From Candidatus Thorarchaeota archaeon (GTDB taxonomy: Archaea > Asgardarchaeota > Thorarchaeia > Thorarchaeales > Thorarchaeaceae): DNA of 34,124 nucleotides. The stretch covers positions 1 to 34,124 of the forward strand of contig JAEORO010000116.1 of assembly GCA_016840855.1 (NCBI GenBank), written 5' to 3'. This document shows positions 7,732 through 16,138 of this stretch, one piece after another. The translations under genes were made by a program, and so were the position numbers. Below the pieces are notes generated by a model. It did no database searches. It saw nothing but the letters and a program-made list of their open reading frames with translations, and had not been told where the DNA came from. Position 1 is the stretch's first letter. Each line of letters opens with the position of its first letter.

Positions 7732-8873
7732 GCTGGTTCACCACAATTTTCTATCAAGAGTTCAAGATGTCTGCGTGCAACTTGAGGTGTTATTTCTTTC
7801 TCTGATAACTTCTTTCTTATTATTGGCAGAACATATTCAGGAATGAATGATTCAATTCTTGGATTCGTGAGAAGCGCCCACACATCCTCTTCTTCGAAAT
7901 GCACAATAACTTTTTCTGATTCAAGTGTCCAGAGAACCTTTTTCACAATAGAAATAGGAAGTGCTGTCTTCAGCGATACATCGCTTGCGGAGAGTGGTTC
8001 AGCTCTTAATGAGTCGAGAACCATGTAATTTAGGCTGTCAGCAAGTAGTCGAGAAAGTTTCTCTCTATCTTCAAGAATGGGAGAGTTTGGTTCAGTTATA
8101 GGTAAGGTTGGATTATATCCCTTACCAGGTGGTGGAGGGGAGAAAAATGTAGAAACATATTCTCTGTATCTTTCTGCAATTTCCGGTATGGTATTACTAG
8201 CTTTCTTGATCGATTCTATTGGAGGTGCACGATATCCGAAGATATCCTTTACAAGAAACACCATCTCTGAAGCTTTTCCAACTAATTCTACTTTAACAAC
8301 ACCCGAATTCATTAGAGGCGTCATTGCCTCTCGCAGGTCCACTTCATCTTGAACCTGATTCTTAAGCCAAATCGAGAGTTTTGCGGCTTTCTCTACTCCT
8401 TCAGACTGCATGCGTTCAAGAATTAGTGCTGATGATGGAGTCACAAAAATGCTCGCGAGTTTCTGTTCTTCACTTGTCTTTTCTAAGATGCTTCCTGCTT
8501 TGACAATCTCCTCTAGGTTTACTAAATCGGCATCTTCATTCATTAGTGCAAGAATTAATCGTCCTGATCCTGCAAGACCATCACTTACTAAGTCGAAATC
8601 TTCATCGGCACCGAGGATTGTACAAACCATCCACTTTGGATATTCAGAGCTACCGAATATGGCTATTCTTAAGCCTTCAATCTCTGCTAAACTAAGATTA
8701 TCTCTATTCTCCTTCTGTTGCTCATAGAATATTAGATTCAGTACCTTCTCATTAAGGGTCAGTGTAGAAGGGTATCTTTGCTTAACAAGGAATCCTTGAA
8801 AGTCATCAAGATGAACCACAAATGTTGCTTCTGGCATATGCCGTCCCACTCTAAGGAGTTGCAGTATAGACAT
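7728..8873 (-). CDS. hypothetical protein, possible longin/roadblock-like N-terminus and C-terminal winged helix
   Basis: Long ORF translationally coupled (4-nt overlap) to the Arf-like GTPase. C-terminal LSASDVSLKTALPISIVKKVLWTLESEKVIVHFEEEDVWALL looks like wHTH. Confidence 0.8.
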   Translation of the reverse strand: MSILQLLRVGRHMPEATFVVHLDDFQGFLVKQRYPSTLTLNEKVLNLIFYEQQKENRDNLSLAEIEGLRIAIFGSSEYPKWMVCTILGADEDFDLVSDGLAGSGRLILALMNEDADLVNLEEIVKAGSILEKTSEEQKLASIFVTPSSALILERMQSEGVEKAAKLSIWLKNQVQDEVDLREAMTPLMNSGVVKVELVGKASEMVFLVKDIFGYRAPPIESIKKASNTIPEIAERYREYVSTFFSPPPPGKGYNPTLPITEPNSPILEDREKLSRLLADSLNYMVLDSLRAEPLSASDVSLKTALPISIVKKVLWTLESEKVIVHFEEEDVWALLTNPRIESFIPEYVLPIIRKKLSEKEITPQVARRHLELLIENCGEPA

Positions 8874-8918
8874 AAATGTTTGACCCTCATGTAATGCTTT
8901 CTATGAGGTACAGAAAAA

Positions 8919-9305
8919 TCAATGAGATTCTCGGTCTTTCTCGAGATGTACAAGACATACAATGTCCCCATTTGGATTTAGAATCCAACATTTTTCACAG
9001 ACATTATGATTGCACTCAACACAAGTTCCTATTCGTTGATGAAAACTTCCGAGGTTATTCAATTCAGCACCAACACTATGTGTTTCACAATAACCAGTTC
9101 CACACTGAATACATGTGACCACCTGACTTTGCCCACAGATAGTGCATTTTTGATTTGTGTATCGTATAGCAATCTTTTTTCCATTATCAGACCCTGAACA
9201 TGATGGATTTCTACATTCCCCTACACCCTTGTATTCTCCACAGGATTGGCATACTGGAAGTAATAAAGGATCATCCCTTGTCATCTTGTTCACCTTGAAC
9301 ATCAT
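8919..9305 (-). CDS. cysteine-rich zinc-binding protein (cross-brace/treble-clef-like)
   Basis: 14 Cys in spaced CxxC pairs: CQSC, CRNPSC, CTIC, CIQC...CETH, CVEC, CEKC, CLVH. Confidence 0.75.
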   Translation of the reverse strand: MMFKVNKMTRDDPLLLPVCQSCGEYKGVGECRNPSCSGSDNGKKIAIRYTNQKCTICGQSQVVTCIQCGTGYCETHSVGAELNNLGSFHQRIGTCVECNHNVCEKCWILNPNGDIVCLVHLEKDRESH

Positions 9306-9366
9306 CGTTTAAGGAAGTAGCGCGCTTGAATATGCGATTGTCTCTCCATAAGAAAGTATGAAAAGC

Positions 9367-9392
9367 ATTCCTATGACTTGAACCATAGGAAT
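9367..9392. promoter_or_regulatory. perfect 9-bp inverted repeat ending 4 nt before the start of the EAP30 gene
   Basis: ATTCCTATG (9367-9375) acttgaac CATAGGAAT (9384-9392); ATG at 9397. AGGA (SD-like) lies in the 3' arm. Confidence 0.6.
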
Positions 9393-9396
9393 CACG

Positions 9397-11730
9397 ATGA
9401 ACCTTGACCTCTGGAATCTCATAGTACCCTCAACAGCTACGAGGAGACTTCAGTTAGCAGGCGGTCAACCTATGGAACAATCTGTGCCAGAGGATTATGT
9501 ATTAGCAGGCATGGTTCTTCGTGCTATTGAAAAACGTGATGGCCGTGAGTTCGAATTCATTCTGAAATGTTATCTACCAGTAGTTATCGCTGAATCACCC
9601 TTCCCAAATCGGAGCTTTCTTGTTGAACTACTCGGTCTAACTAGTGAAACAATAATCAGACATAAGGAATACAACACAACAGCAATTCTTGAGAAACTCA
9701 ATTCTAGTACTGAACTAGAGGCAATCTCAAGATGTGTTAAAGATGCTCGTGATTTGGTTGCCTCTTTGAGAACATCTGAACGGTCCGAGGTAATCGGCTT
9801 AATGAGTGGTTTAATGTCTCGTGGAATTGCACAGGTGCTCGAAAGACCTCTTCGTAATCAAGTTCAGGATTATGAGGTTATTCTTTCAGGTCTTCTAAAA
9901 CAAAAAGAATTCCAAAAATCAATAGATACTCTACAAGAGACTGCCATATCATTAAGTTCTGTTGAAGAATCTCTTTCCCATCTTGTCTATATGATAATCT
10001 CAAAGATTGAAACTACCGTAGAACGAAGCGAGGTGGAGTCTGAGCCAGTTCTTTCAAGATTGAATTTGAGAATTGAGTCATTGCAACGACAAATCGAGAA
10101 TCTAGAATCTGAGATAGTCAAGATAAAAGCATCAACTTCGGATACAAAACAGACTCGACTCGCAGAAGTAAAACAGGCAATAGCAGCAAGACGAGCTGCA
10201 TTTGACAGAGATACGGCTAGACGAAATGAAACTCTTTCTGATATTCAAGGAACATCTCGCTCTTTACTTATTGAACGAGATAATTTGAGTGCTGAGTTTC
10301 AGGCTGCAAATACCACTATCCATGATCAACTCGTTTCTATCATTGATATGTCAGTACCACTATCCCCCGTCAACACTGGAGAAAAAGGCGCACTTGTTTT
10401 ACTACCATTCTTCTTTGCTGGTTTCTCTAAAAAAGGGCAGTTGCAGATTGAGGTCTATCCTATCTCTCAACTGACTACAAATGGAGAGAAAGTAAGTCGC
10501 AGGCGTGATTTTGTTGATGGTTTCACAAGCCCTTCACGAGCTGTGGATGCAATAACCTCCATACTAAGTGAAAGAGCAAATAATGATGTAGCATTAAGAA
10601 AATTCATTCGCGAATCATCTCAAAACTTCAATCTTTTAGCTGTTAAAGAATCAAGAAACCTTATTCTTGAGGGGGCTGAATCCCTAAAGGGCGATGGACT
10701 TGTGAAACAGCCGCTTGTCAATGAATTACAGGCTATTCTTTCAGGAACTCCTGAATTGAAAATTAAGCCACGCATGAAACGTCGTGTGACGCCACTAGTA
10801 ACAGAAGCGGAACTTTGTCGAATACATTTTCATATTCAAAACGAAGCTGGGCGTCCTATTGAGGGAGCTGAGCTTGAGCTAGGTGCGCTCTCTGCAAAAT
10901 CTGACAATAAAGGAGTCATTGTGGTTTCCATACCGATGAGTAACTATGAAGGAGTTGTCCGTGCTCCAGGATATTTCGATAAATCAGTGGAATTTGCACT
11001 TACCTCAAAGAGCGATGCTGCAATTCCAATAATGCTTAATTCACTCTCACACGAAGACCAGCTCTCAGCACGATTGGATGAGCTTGTTGATAGATCGCGT
11101 CGTCTTGATATGATTCGAGATCGATTATGGAGTGCCTTCGAAACTCAAGGAAGTACCTTGTTGAGTATTCCTGCGTATCGATCTGCACTCTTTGAGCTTC
11201 TTGCTGAATTAGGATACGAACCCGAATCATGGATTGCTGAAGCGAAGAAGCAAAAAGGAATGGTGAAACGACTTCTTAAGAGAGATAATAGAACCGATGG
11301 ACTTCGCCGTGATATTTTAAAAATGGCTGAGGAATCTAAAACGTTTGGAGGAATCATGCTTTTCTCAGAACTCCTTGTTCGATTAGATACTGCTGGCTGG
11401 GCGACTCATGCTGACGAGATTGAGCGCATCATTGAAGATATGACAAAGGAGGGCTTAATTCAAGGTCTCTCATCTATCGAGGGAGGTGCGCTTCTAGTCG
11501 AGTTTGTTCCTGTCGCATTAACTCATGATCCACAAGAGATACTTAGCCTTGCTGCAACTCATGATGGACGTCTTAGTATAGAAGATGTTGTTGTAGGACT
11601 TGGTTGGACTGAAGAACGAGTAAGAAATGCTCTTGAGCTTCTTGTTAAGAATGGTGTAGCTAAGGAACAACGAAGTTATTCAAAAAGCACACAATATTGG
11701 TTCCCTGGACTGAGAGGGGGAAAGAAATAA
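9397..11730 (+). CDS. EAP30-domain protein (ESCRT-II Vps22/SNF8-like) with long coiled-coil N-terminal extension
   Basis: C-terminal GGIMLFSELLVRL...LVEFVPVALTHDPQEILSLAATHDGRLSIEDVVVGLGWTEERVRNALELLVKNGVAKEQ...YWFPGL closely parallels human SNF8 GGLITLEELHQQVL...LIQSVPAELNMDHTVVLQLAEKNGYVTVSEIKASLKWETERARQVLEHLLKEGLAW...YWLPALF (recalled from memory). Central coiled coil LNLRIESLQRQIENLESEIVKIK. Confidence 0.85.
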   Translation: MNLDLWNLIVPSTATRRLQLAGGQPMEQSVPEDYVLAGMVLRAIEKRDGREFEFILKCYLPVVIAESPFPNRSFLVELLGLTSETIIRHKEYNTTAILEKLNSSTELEAISRCVKDARDLVASLRTSERSEVIGLMSGLMSRGIAQVLERPLRNQVQDYEVILSGLLKQKEFQKSIDTLQETAISLSSVEESLSHLVYMIISKIETTVERSEVESEPVLSRLNLRIESLQRQIENLESEIVKIKASTSDTKQTRLAEVKQAIAARRAAFDRDTARRNETLSDIQGTSRSLLIERDNLSAEFQAANTTIHDQLVSIIDMSVPLSPVNTGEKGALVLLPFFFAGFSKKGQLQIEVYPISQLTTNGEKVSRRRDFVDGFTSPSRAVDAITSILSERANNDVALRKFIRESSQNFNLLAVKESRNLILEGAESLKGDGLVKQPLVNELQAILSGTPELKIKPRMKRRVTPLVTEAELCRIHFHIQNEAGRPIEGAELELGALSAKSDNKGVIVVSIPMSNYEGVVRAPGYFDKSVEFALTSKSDAAIPIMLNSLSHEDQLSARLDELVDRSRRLDMIRDRLWSAFETQGSTLLSIPAYRSALFELLAELGYEPESWIAEAKKQKGMVKRLLKRDNRTDGLRRDILKMAEESKTFGGIMLFSELLVRLDTAGWATHADEIERIIEDMTKEGLIQGLSSIEGGALLVEFVPVALTHDPQEILSLAATHDGRLSIEDVVVGLGWTEERVRNALELLVKNGVAKEQRSYSKSTQYWFPGLRGGKK

Positions 11731-11775
11731 GACATATAGCTTGTCAGTACATGGCAATCTGACGAGGTTTGATGA

Positions 11776-12549
11776 ATGAATCGCGTTTCTCATATTGTAT
11801 TTGCTTTTGCTCTCTTTGTAGGTTTGTACTCCTTAATCTTCTCCTTTAGTGTCTGGCTCTCTGACATAGGCACCCTTAGTGAACTTCTAGAATATTATGT
11901 CATTGGTGGGATTCTAACCAGCATTATCTGTGTACCAATTCTTTACTACAAAGCACCTAACAAAGATATGAAAGCAAGAACATCGAGCAATAGAGGCGCT
12001 GTAGGTGCAATGTTCTTTGTCACATTTTGTATAGGTTCCTTGATTGGTTCGATTGTTTTCCAATGGCTCACAGGTGTGGCAATTATTGGAAACATCTCCA
12101 TCTTTATTGGTGCAATTATTACAGTTGCCGGTGCTCTAATGCCTGATTGGGATATACCATTCCTTGGAATTTCACGACATCGGAACATTATCTTTCACTC
12201 TATCGTTTTACCGATTTTTGCGGTGCTTGCAACATTATTGAATGTGGCTAGTAGAACTGGTACAATACTTGCTGCTGGAGCTGAGATTGAGTACTATATA
12301 ACAGCGCTTTTCCTTCTTGGGTATGCTTCTCATCTCTATCTTGACATCTTCCCAAGTGACGCAAATCCACTTGAAATACTATGGATTGCTTCAGATATTG
12401 ACCATAAAGCACCCACAGGCTTGAAACCATTAGGGCCTATAAAGATAAACCAAAAACATGCTCGTAGTTGGTTAGTTCTAAATGCTACAATGCTAGTGAT
12501 AATAGCTGCTATGCTCTTTGGTTGGTACTTCTTTAACCTCGGAACCTGA
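11776..12549 (+). CDS. YdjM/DUF457-like membrane-bound metal-dependent hydrolase
   Basis: Several TM segments; motifs MPDWDIP, SRHRNIIFHS, GYASHLYLDIFPSDANPLE typical of the family. Confidence 0.8.
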   Translation: MNRVSHIVFAFALFVGLYSLIFSFSVWLSDIGTLSELLEYYVIGGILTSIICVPILYYKAPNKDMKARTSSNRGAVGAMFFVTFCIGSLIGSIVFQWLTGVAIIGNISIFIGAIITVAGALMPDWDIPFLGISRHRNIIFHSIVLPIFAVLATLLNVASRTGTILAAGAEIEYYITALFLLGYASHLYLDIFPSDANPLEILWIASDIDHKAPTGLKPLGPIKINQKHARSWLVLNATMLVIIAAMLFGWYFFNLGT

Positions 12550-12587
12550 TGATGTCTTTATCCAGTCAAGCCGAATCATGACGGTCC

Positions 12588-12923
12588 TTACCAATCATCA
12601 TCGTCATCGTCGAAATCGTCATCCTCATCCTCAGTATCGAAATCGTCATCCTCATCGTCACTTGAATCGCGTTCGGGAGGAAGGCCAGTTAAATCCTCAT
12701 CCTCATCATCATCTTCAAACAAAAACGTGTCTGGGTCCACCTCAAATTGACCCTCTTGTTGTTCCTCTCCCTCACGCTTCTCTGGTTTTGTACTCTTTTT
12801 ATCTGGTACAGCCATGCAGAGGTTATCAATTGGATCAAACCATTCGCACTCAGGGCAACATTCACCTTTAGTGGTGCATGTTAAGAATGCTCCACATCTC
12901 TTGCAACATTTAAGTTCAGACAC
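12588..12923 (-). CDS. zinc-ribbon protein with hyperacidic C-terminal tail
   Basis: CCKRCGAF...CCPECEWF then an Asp/Glu-rich tail (DDEDDDFDTEDEDDDFDDDDDDW). Confidence 0.75.
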   Translation of the reverse strand: MSELKCCKRCGAFLTCTTKGECCPECEWFDPIDNLCMAVPDKKSTKPEKREGEEQQEGQFEVDPDTFLFEDDDEDEDLTGLPPERDSSDDEDDDFDTEDEDDDFDDDDDDW

Positions 12924-13065
12924 TATTTTTGCACCTAAACGCTGTCACTACAATATTCACCCCAAATTGTCCAAATAAGCCTAACCATGGTGCACTTTGT
13001 TATACTTTTGCACGAAATGTCTGCTGTTTCCAGTCAAAGTTAAATGAAATACTTAGACGTACCTA

Positions 13066-14817
13066 TTGGAGCTGTTTCCATTGGATGACTTGGAGCTAGA
13101 AATTCGTAAGGCTGTTCTTGATAATGCTGTAAAGTATGACGGAATACCAACTGTAAGCTCCGTGATGAGTGCGTTACTTGGGTCTAGATCAGACTTGCGA
13201 TCTCGCGCAAGTGAGGTTAAGCAACTTGTTCAAAGGCTTGTTGAAGAGATTACTAAAATGTCAAAGGAAGACCAGATTAGAGAGCTCAAGAAGTTAGCTC
13301 CAGAGCTCCTTAAGTCCCATGATAAAACTGAAACGCTTGAAGACAAAGAGCCTCCTGAACTTCCGAATGTTGATAAATGGTCAAAGATAGTCATGCGTCT
13401 TGCGCCATTTCCTTCAGGTCCATTACATGTAGGTAATGCTCGCATGGTCATTCTAAATGACTATTACGTGAAAAGATACAATGGTGAACTAATTCTTGTT
13501 TTCGATGATACGATTGGTTCAGCTGAAAAAATTGTTGAGCCTGAAGCTTTTGATTTGATACCAGAAGGTTTAGAGTATCTAGATGTGAAAATACACAAGA
13601 CTGTATACAAATCTGACAGGTTAGACCTGTTTTACAAATACGCCGTTGACTTACTGAAGAAGAAAGAAGCGTATGTCTGTGATTGCGATGCCAGAATCTG
13701 GCGTACAGAACATAAGATTAAGGGAATCCCTTGCGCTTGCCAATCTCTGAGTGTAGAGGATAATCTATCAAGGTGGGAGAAGATGCTCGATGGGACATAT
13801 CCAGAGAGAGCAGCAGCAGTTCGGCTTAAAACAGGAATGAAGAATCCCGACCCAGCGATGCGTGATCATGTGATTCTTCGGATATCAGAAACTGAACATC
13901 CTCGAGTTGGTACAAAATATCGAGTCTGGCCTTTGCTTGAATATTCTTGGGGCATTGATGACCACGAACTGGGAATTTCCCATATCATTCGCGGTAAGGA
14001 TTTAGTGAAAGAAGGCAAGATAGAACAACACATCTGGAATATATATGGCTGGAAACATCCTGAGTTGCTATACTATGGTCGATTAAAGTTTGAAGATGCT
14101 ACACTTAGTAAAAGTAAATCCAGCAAGGAAGTTCGTGAAGGTACATATTCTGGCTGGGATGACCCTCGAACTTGGAGTCTTCAGTCACTTGAAAAGAGAG
14201 GTATAGATCAAAGAGCTCTCAGAAAAGTAATGCTGGATTTGGGTCTTAGCATTGTTGATATCTCAATTTCAATGAAGTCTGTCTATTCCGAAAATAGAAA
14301 ATTAAGAGACGCGGAAACTCCTCGTGTTTTCTTTGTCCGAAACCCCGTATGGATTGAAGCTAATGGACTTCCAGCTGACATTAAGATTGCGAAAGTACCT
14401 ATCCATCCTGATTTTCCTGAACAAGGCTTTCGGGAAATTCCACTTGGAGTTCATAAGGGGAAAGCGACATTTGGGATATCTGAATCTGATCTGAAGAAGA
14501 TGACAAAAGGAAGCATGTTCCGACTCAAGGACTTAGCAAACTTTATCCTCCAGGAGTTAAACCCAGTATCCATTCAACTGCACAGTCTCGATGTCGACGA
14601 GGTCAGGAATGTTAATGGTCCCATAATTCATTGGATCCCAAAACTCAATAGCATTCCTCTTGAGCTTACAATGGTTGATGGTTCCGTGGTGACTGGTTTT
14701 GGTGAACCTAGCATAGGCCAGCTCGCTGAAGGAACGTTCGTTCAGTTTGAAAGAGTTGGATTTGCCAAGTTGAATGATATAGGTATTCCAATAAAAGCCG
14801 CTTTTGCTCATAAATGA
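13066..14817 (+). CDS. gltX: glutamyl-tRNA synthetase (archaeal type)
   Basis: APFPSGPLHVGNAR (HIGH-region), SWGIDDHELGISHIIRGKDL, SKSKSSKEV (KMSKS-region); TTG start. Confidence 0.93.
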   Translation: MELFPLDDLELEIRKAVLDNAVKYDGIPTVSSVMSALLGSRSDLRSRASEVKQLVQRLVEEITKMSKEDQIRELKKLAPELLKSHDKTETLEDKEPPELPNVDKWSKIVMRLAPFPSGPLHVGNARMVILNDYYVKRYNGELILVFDDTIGSAEKIVEPEAFDLIPEGLEYLDVKIHKTVYKSDRLDLFYKYAVDLLKKKEAYVCDCDARIWRTEHKIKGIPCACQSLSVEDNLSRWEKMLDGTYPERAAAVRLKTGMKNPDPAMRDHVILRISETEHPRVGTKYRVWPLLEYSWGIDDHELGISHIIRGKDLVKEGKIEQHIWNIYGWKHPELLYYGRLKFEDATLSKSKSSKEVREGTYSGWDDPRTWSLQSLEKRGIDQRALRKVMLDLGLSIVDISISMKSVYSENRKLRDAETPRVFFVRNPVWIEANGLPADIKIAKVPIHPDFPEQGFREIPLGVHKGKATFGISESDLKKMTKGSMFRLKDLANFILQELNPVSIQLHSLDVDEVRNVNGPIIHWIPKLNSIPLELTMVDGSVVTGFGEPSIGQLAEGTFVQFERVGFAKLNDIGIPIKAAFAHK

Positions 14818-14892
14818 AAGGCCAAACCATAAGCTAAATACAGCCAAAGAGGACAAATAGTTAACAATATTCTATCAGTGTAGTGATTCGTT

Positions 14893-15639
14893 ATGGCAAA
14901 GAAGAAGACAAAGAAAAAGCAAACAATAAGCCCTTCAATGTTCAAAGTCACAGGTGCTAATGCAAAAATGAGTACTGACAGTAGTAAAGGTAAATTATAC
15001 TACTTCGGTACAAAGATAAATCTCGACAAAGCAAAGAAGATAGCTGAAACTGAAAGCGCTGGTATTCTCGGAGTAACTCCTAGCGAGGTCAGTATCGGGA
15101 AACCCTCCATCAAATATGATTTCTATTGTATATATGATGCTGAGTTAAAAGTGGAATTCCTACGACTCAGATCTCAAGACATTGGTGTTACTGAGCAGGT
15201 AAAAGGCGCATTAGTTGGAAAGGATGTTTACACTCCCAAGAAGAAAGGAGATTTCTATTCTATCAAACTAGACATGATTGAGCTATTTGAAATTAAACGA
15301 TCTGATGGCATGATTCTGGATGGTATGACTGGAGGTCCTGCACGTGCATTTGAATCGCTTTTGAAAGGTCCAGGGAAAAAGACCGCTAGTGCATCATGGA
15401 TTAAAAAGAATAAAATTAGTTCTGGAAAATTTAATAGTCTTGAGAAGGTTGTAAAGGTCGTTTCCAAGATGGCTGGGCAAAAACCATCTGGAGCAAAACG
15501 GATAACATCACATTCACTTGTTTTTAAGAAACTAGAGGGTTACTATGTGCCTATCTATTATGTTAGTGTGAGTGCAGGAGCGAAAAAACAAACACTGAAG
15601 ATCAATGCTCTTGATGGATCTCTATCAGTATCTGTGTAG
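14893..15639 (+). CDS. hypothetical protein, basic N-terminus
   Basis: Complete ORF, MAKKKTKKKQTISPSMF...; no family recognised. Confidence 0.7.
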   Translation: MAKKKTKKKQTISPSMFKVTGANAKMSTDSSKGKLYYFGTKINLDKAKKIAETESAGILGVTPSEVSIGKPSIKYDFYCIYDAELKVEFLRLRSQDIGVTEQVKGALVGKDVYTPKKKGDFYSIKLDMIELFEIKRSDGMILDGMTGGPARAFESLLKGPGKKTASASWIKKNKISSGKFNSLEKVVKVVSKMAGQKPSGAKRITSHSLVFKKLEGYYVPIYYVSVSAGAKKQTLKINALDGSLSVSV

Positions 15640-15657
15640 ATGTAATCTATGTGTCTC

Positions 15658-16060
15658 TATAAGGAGGAGAACTCCAACCTCCTCCTCCAAGTGTTTCAAT
15701 TCTCACAATAGCTCTTTTTGGAGCTTGGATGTCCTTGGATTGCGTAACGAGCTTCCCGATCACCTCCTGTTTTCATTAAACAAGGCGCAACTACAATCAC
15801 ATCGTTCTTTGATATTGGACCAAATGATAATCTCTTTAGAGCTTGGGCCATCTCTCCTGCAATGGATGTTAGAAAATAACAGAAGAATTGATCTGATGTG
15901 CTTCAAGAATTCCAGTCAGGCCCTTCGTGACTGCCCTATCTTGGCTCTCTGGAGTTGATGGTAATCTGTGCACATATTGTTCACAGGTTTCAGAGCGTAA
16001 CAGAACTAAATCTGTGAAGGTGCCACCTACCTGAACTCCGATTACTTTCATATTGAACAA
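15658..16060 (-). pseudogene. remnant of hydantoinase/oxoprolinase hyuA-hyuB
   Basis: Minus strand: MKVIGVQVGGTFTDLVLLRSETCEQYVHRLPSTPESQ (HyuA N-terminus, then stop); SIAGEMAQALKRLSFGP and, in another frame, SNIKERCDCSCALFNENRR (HyuB N-terminus); then RAIVRIETLGGGGWSSPP (HyuB C-terminal GGGG motif). Frameshifts, stops and large deletions. Confidence 0.8.
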
Positions 16061-16138
16061 TTCCTAGTAGATGGAACAGAAACATGAGCACTTGGTATTG
16101 AGGACAGTTCCTGAATACTTATATTCATCATTACAAGC

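Noticed and set aside
12518-12871. 117-aa plus-strand His/Arg-rich ORF
   Set aside because: Antisense of the Asp/Glu-rich tail; low-complexity artefact.
15605-15958. 117-aa plus-strand ORF
   Set aside because: Overlaps the end of the upstream gene and is antisense to readable HyuA/HyuB remnants; no family resemblance.
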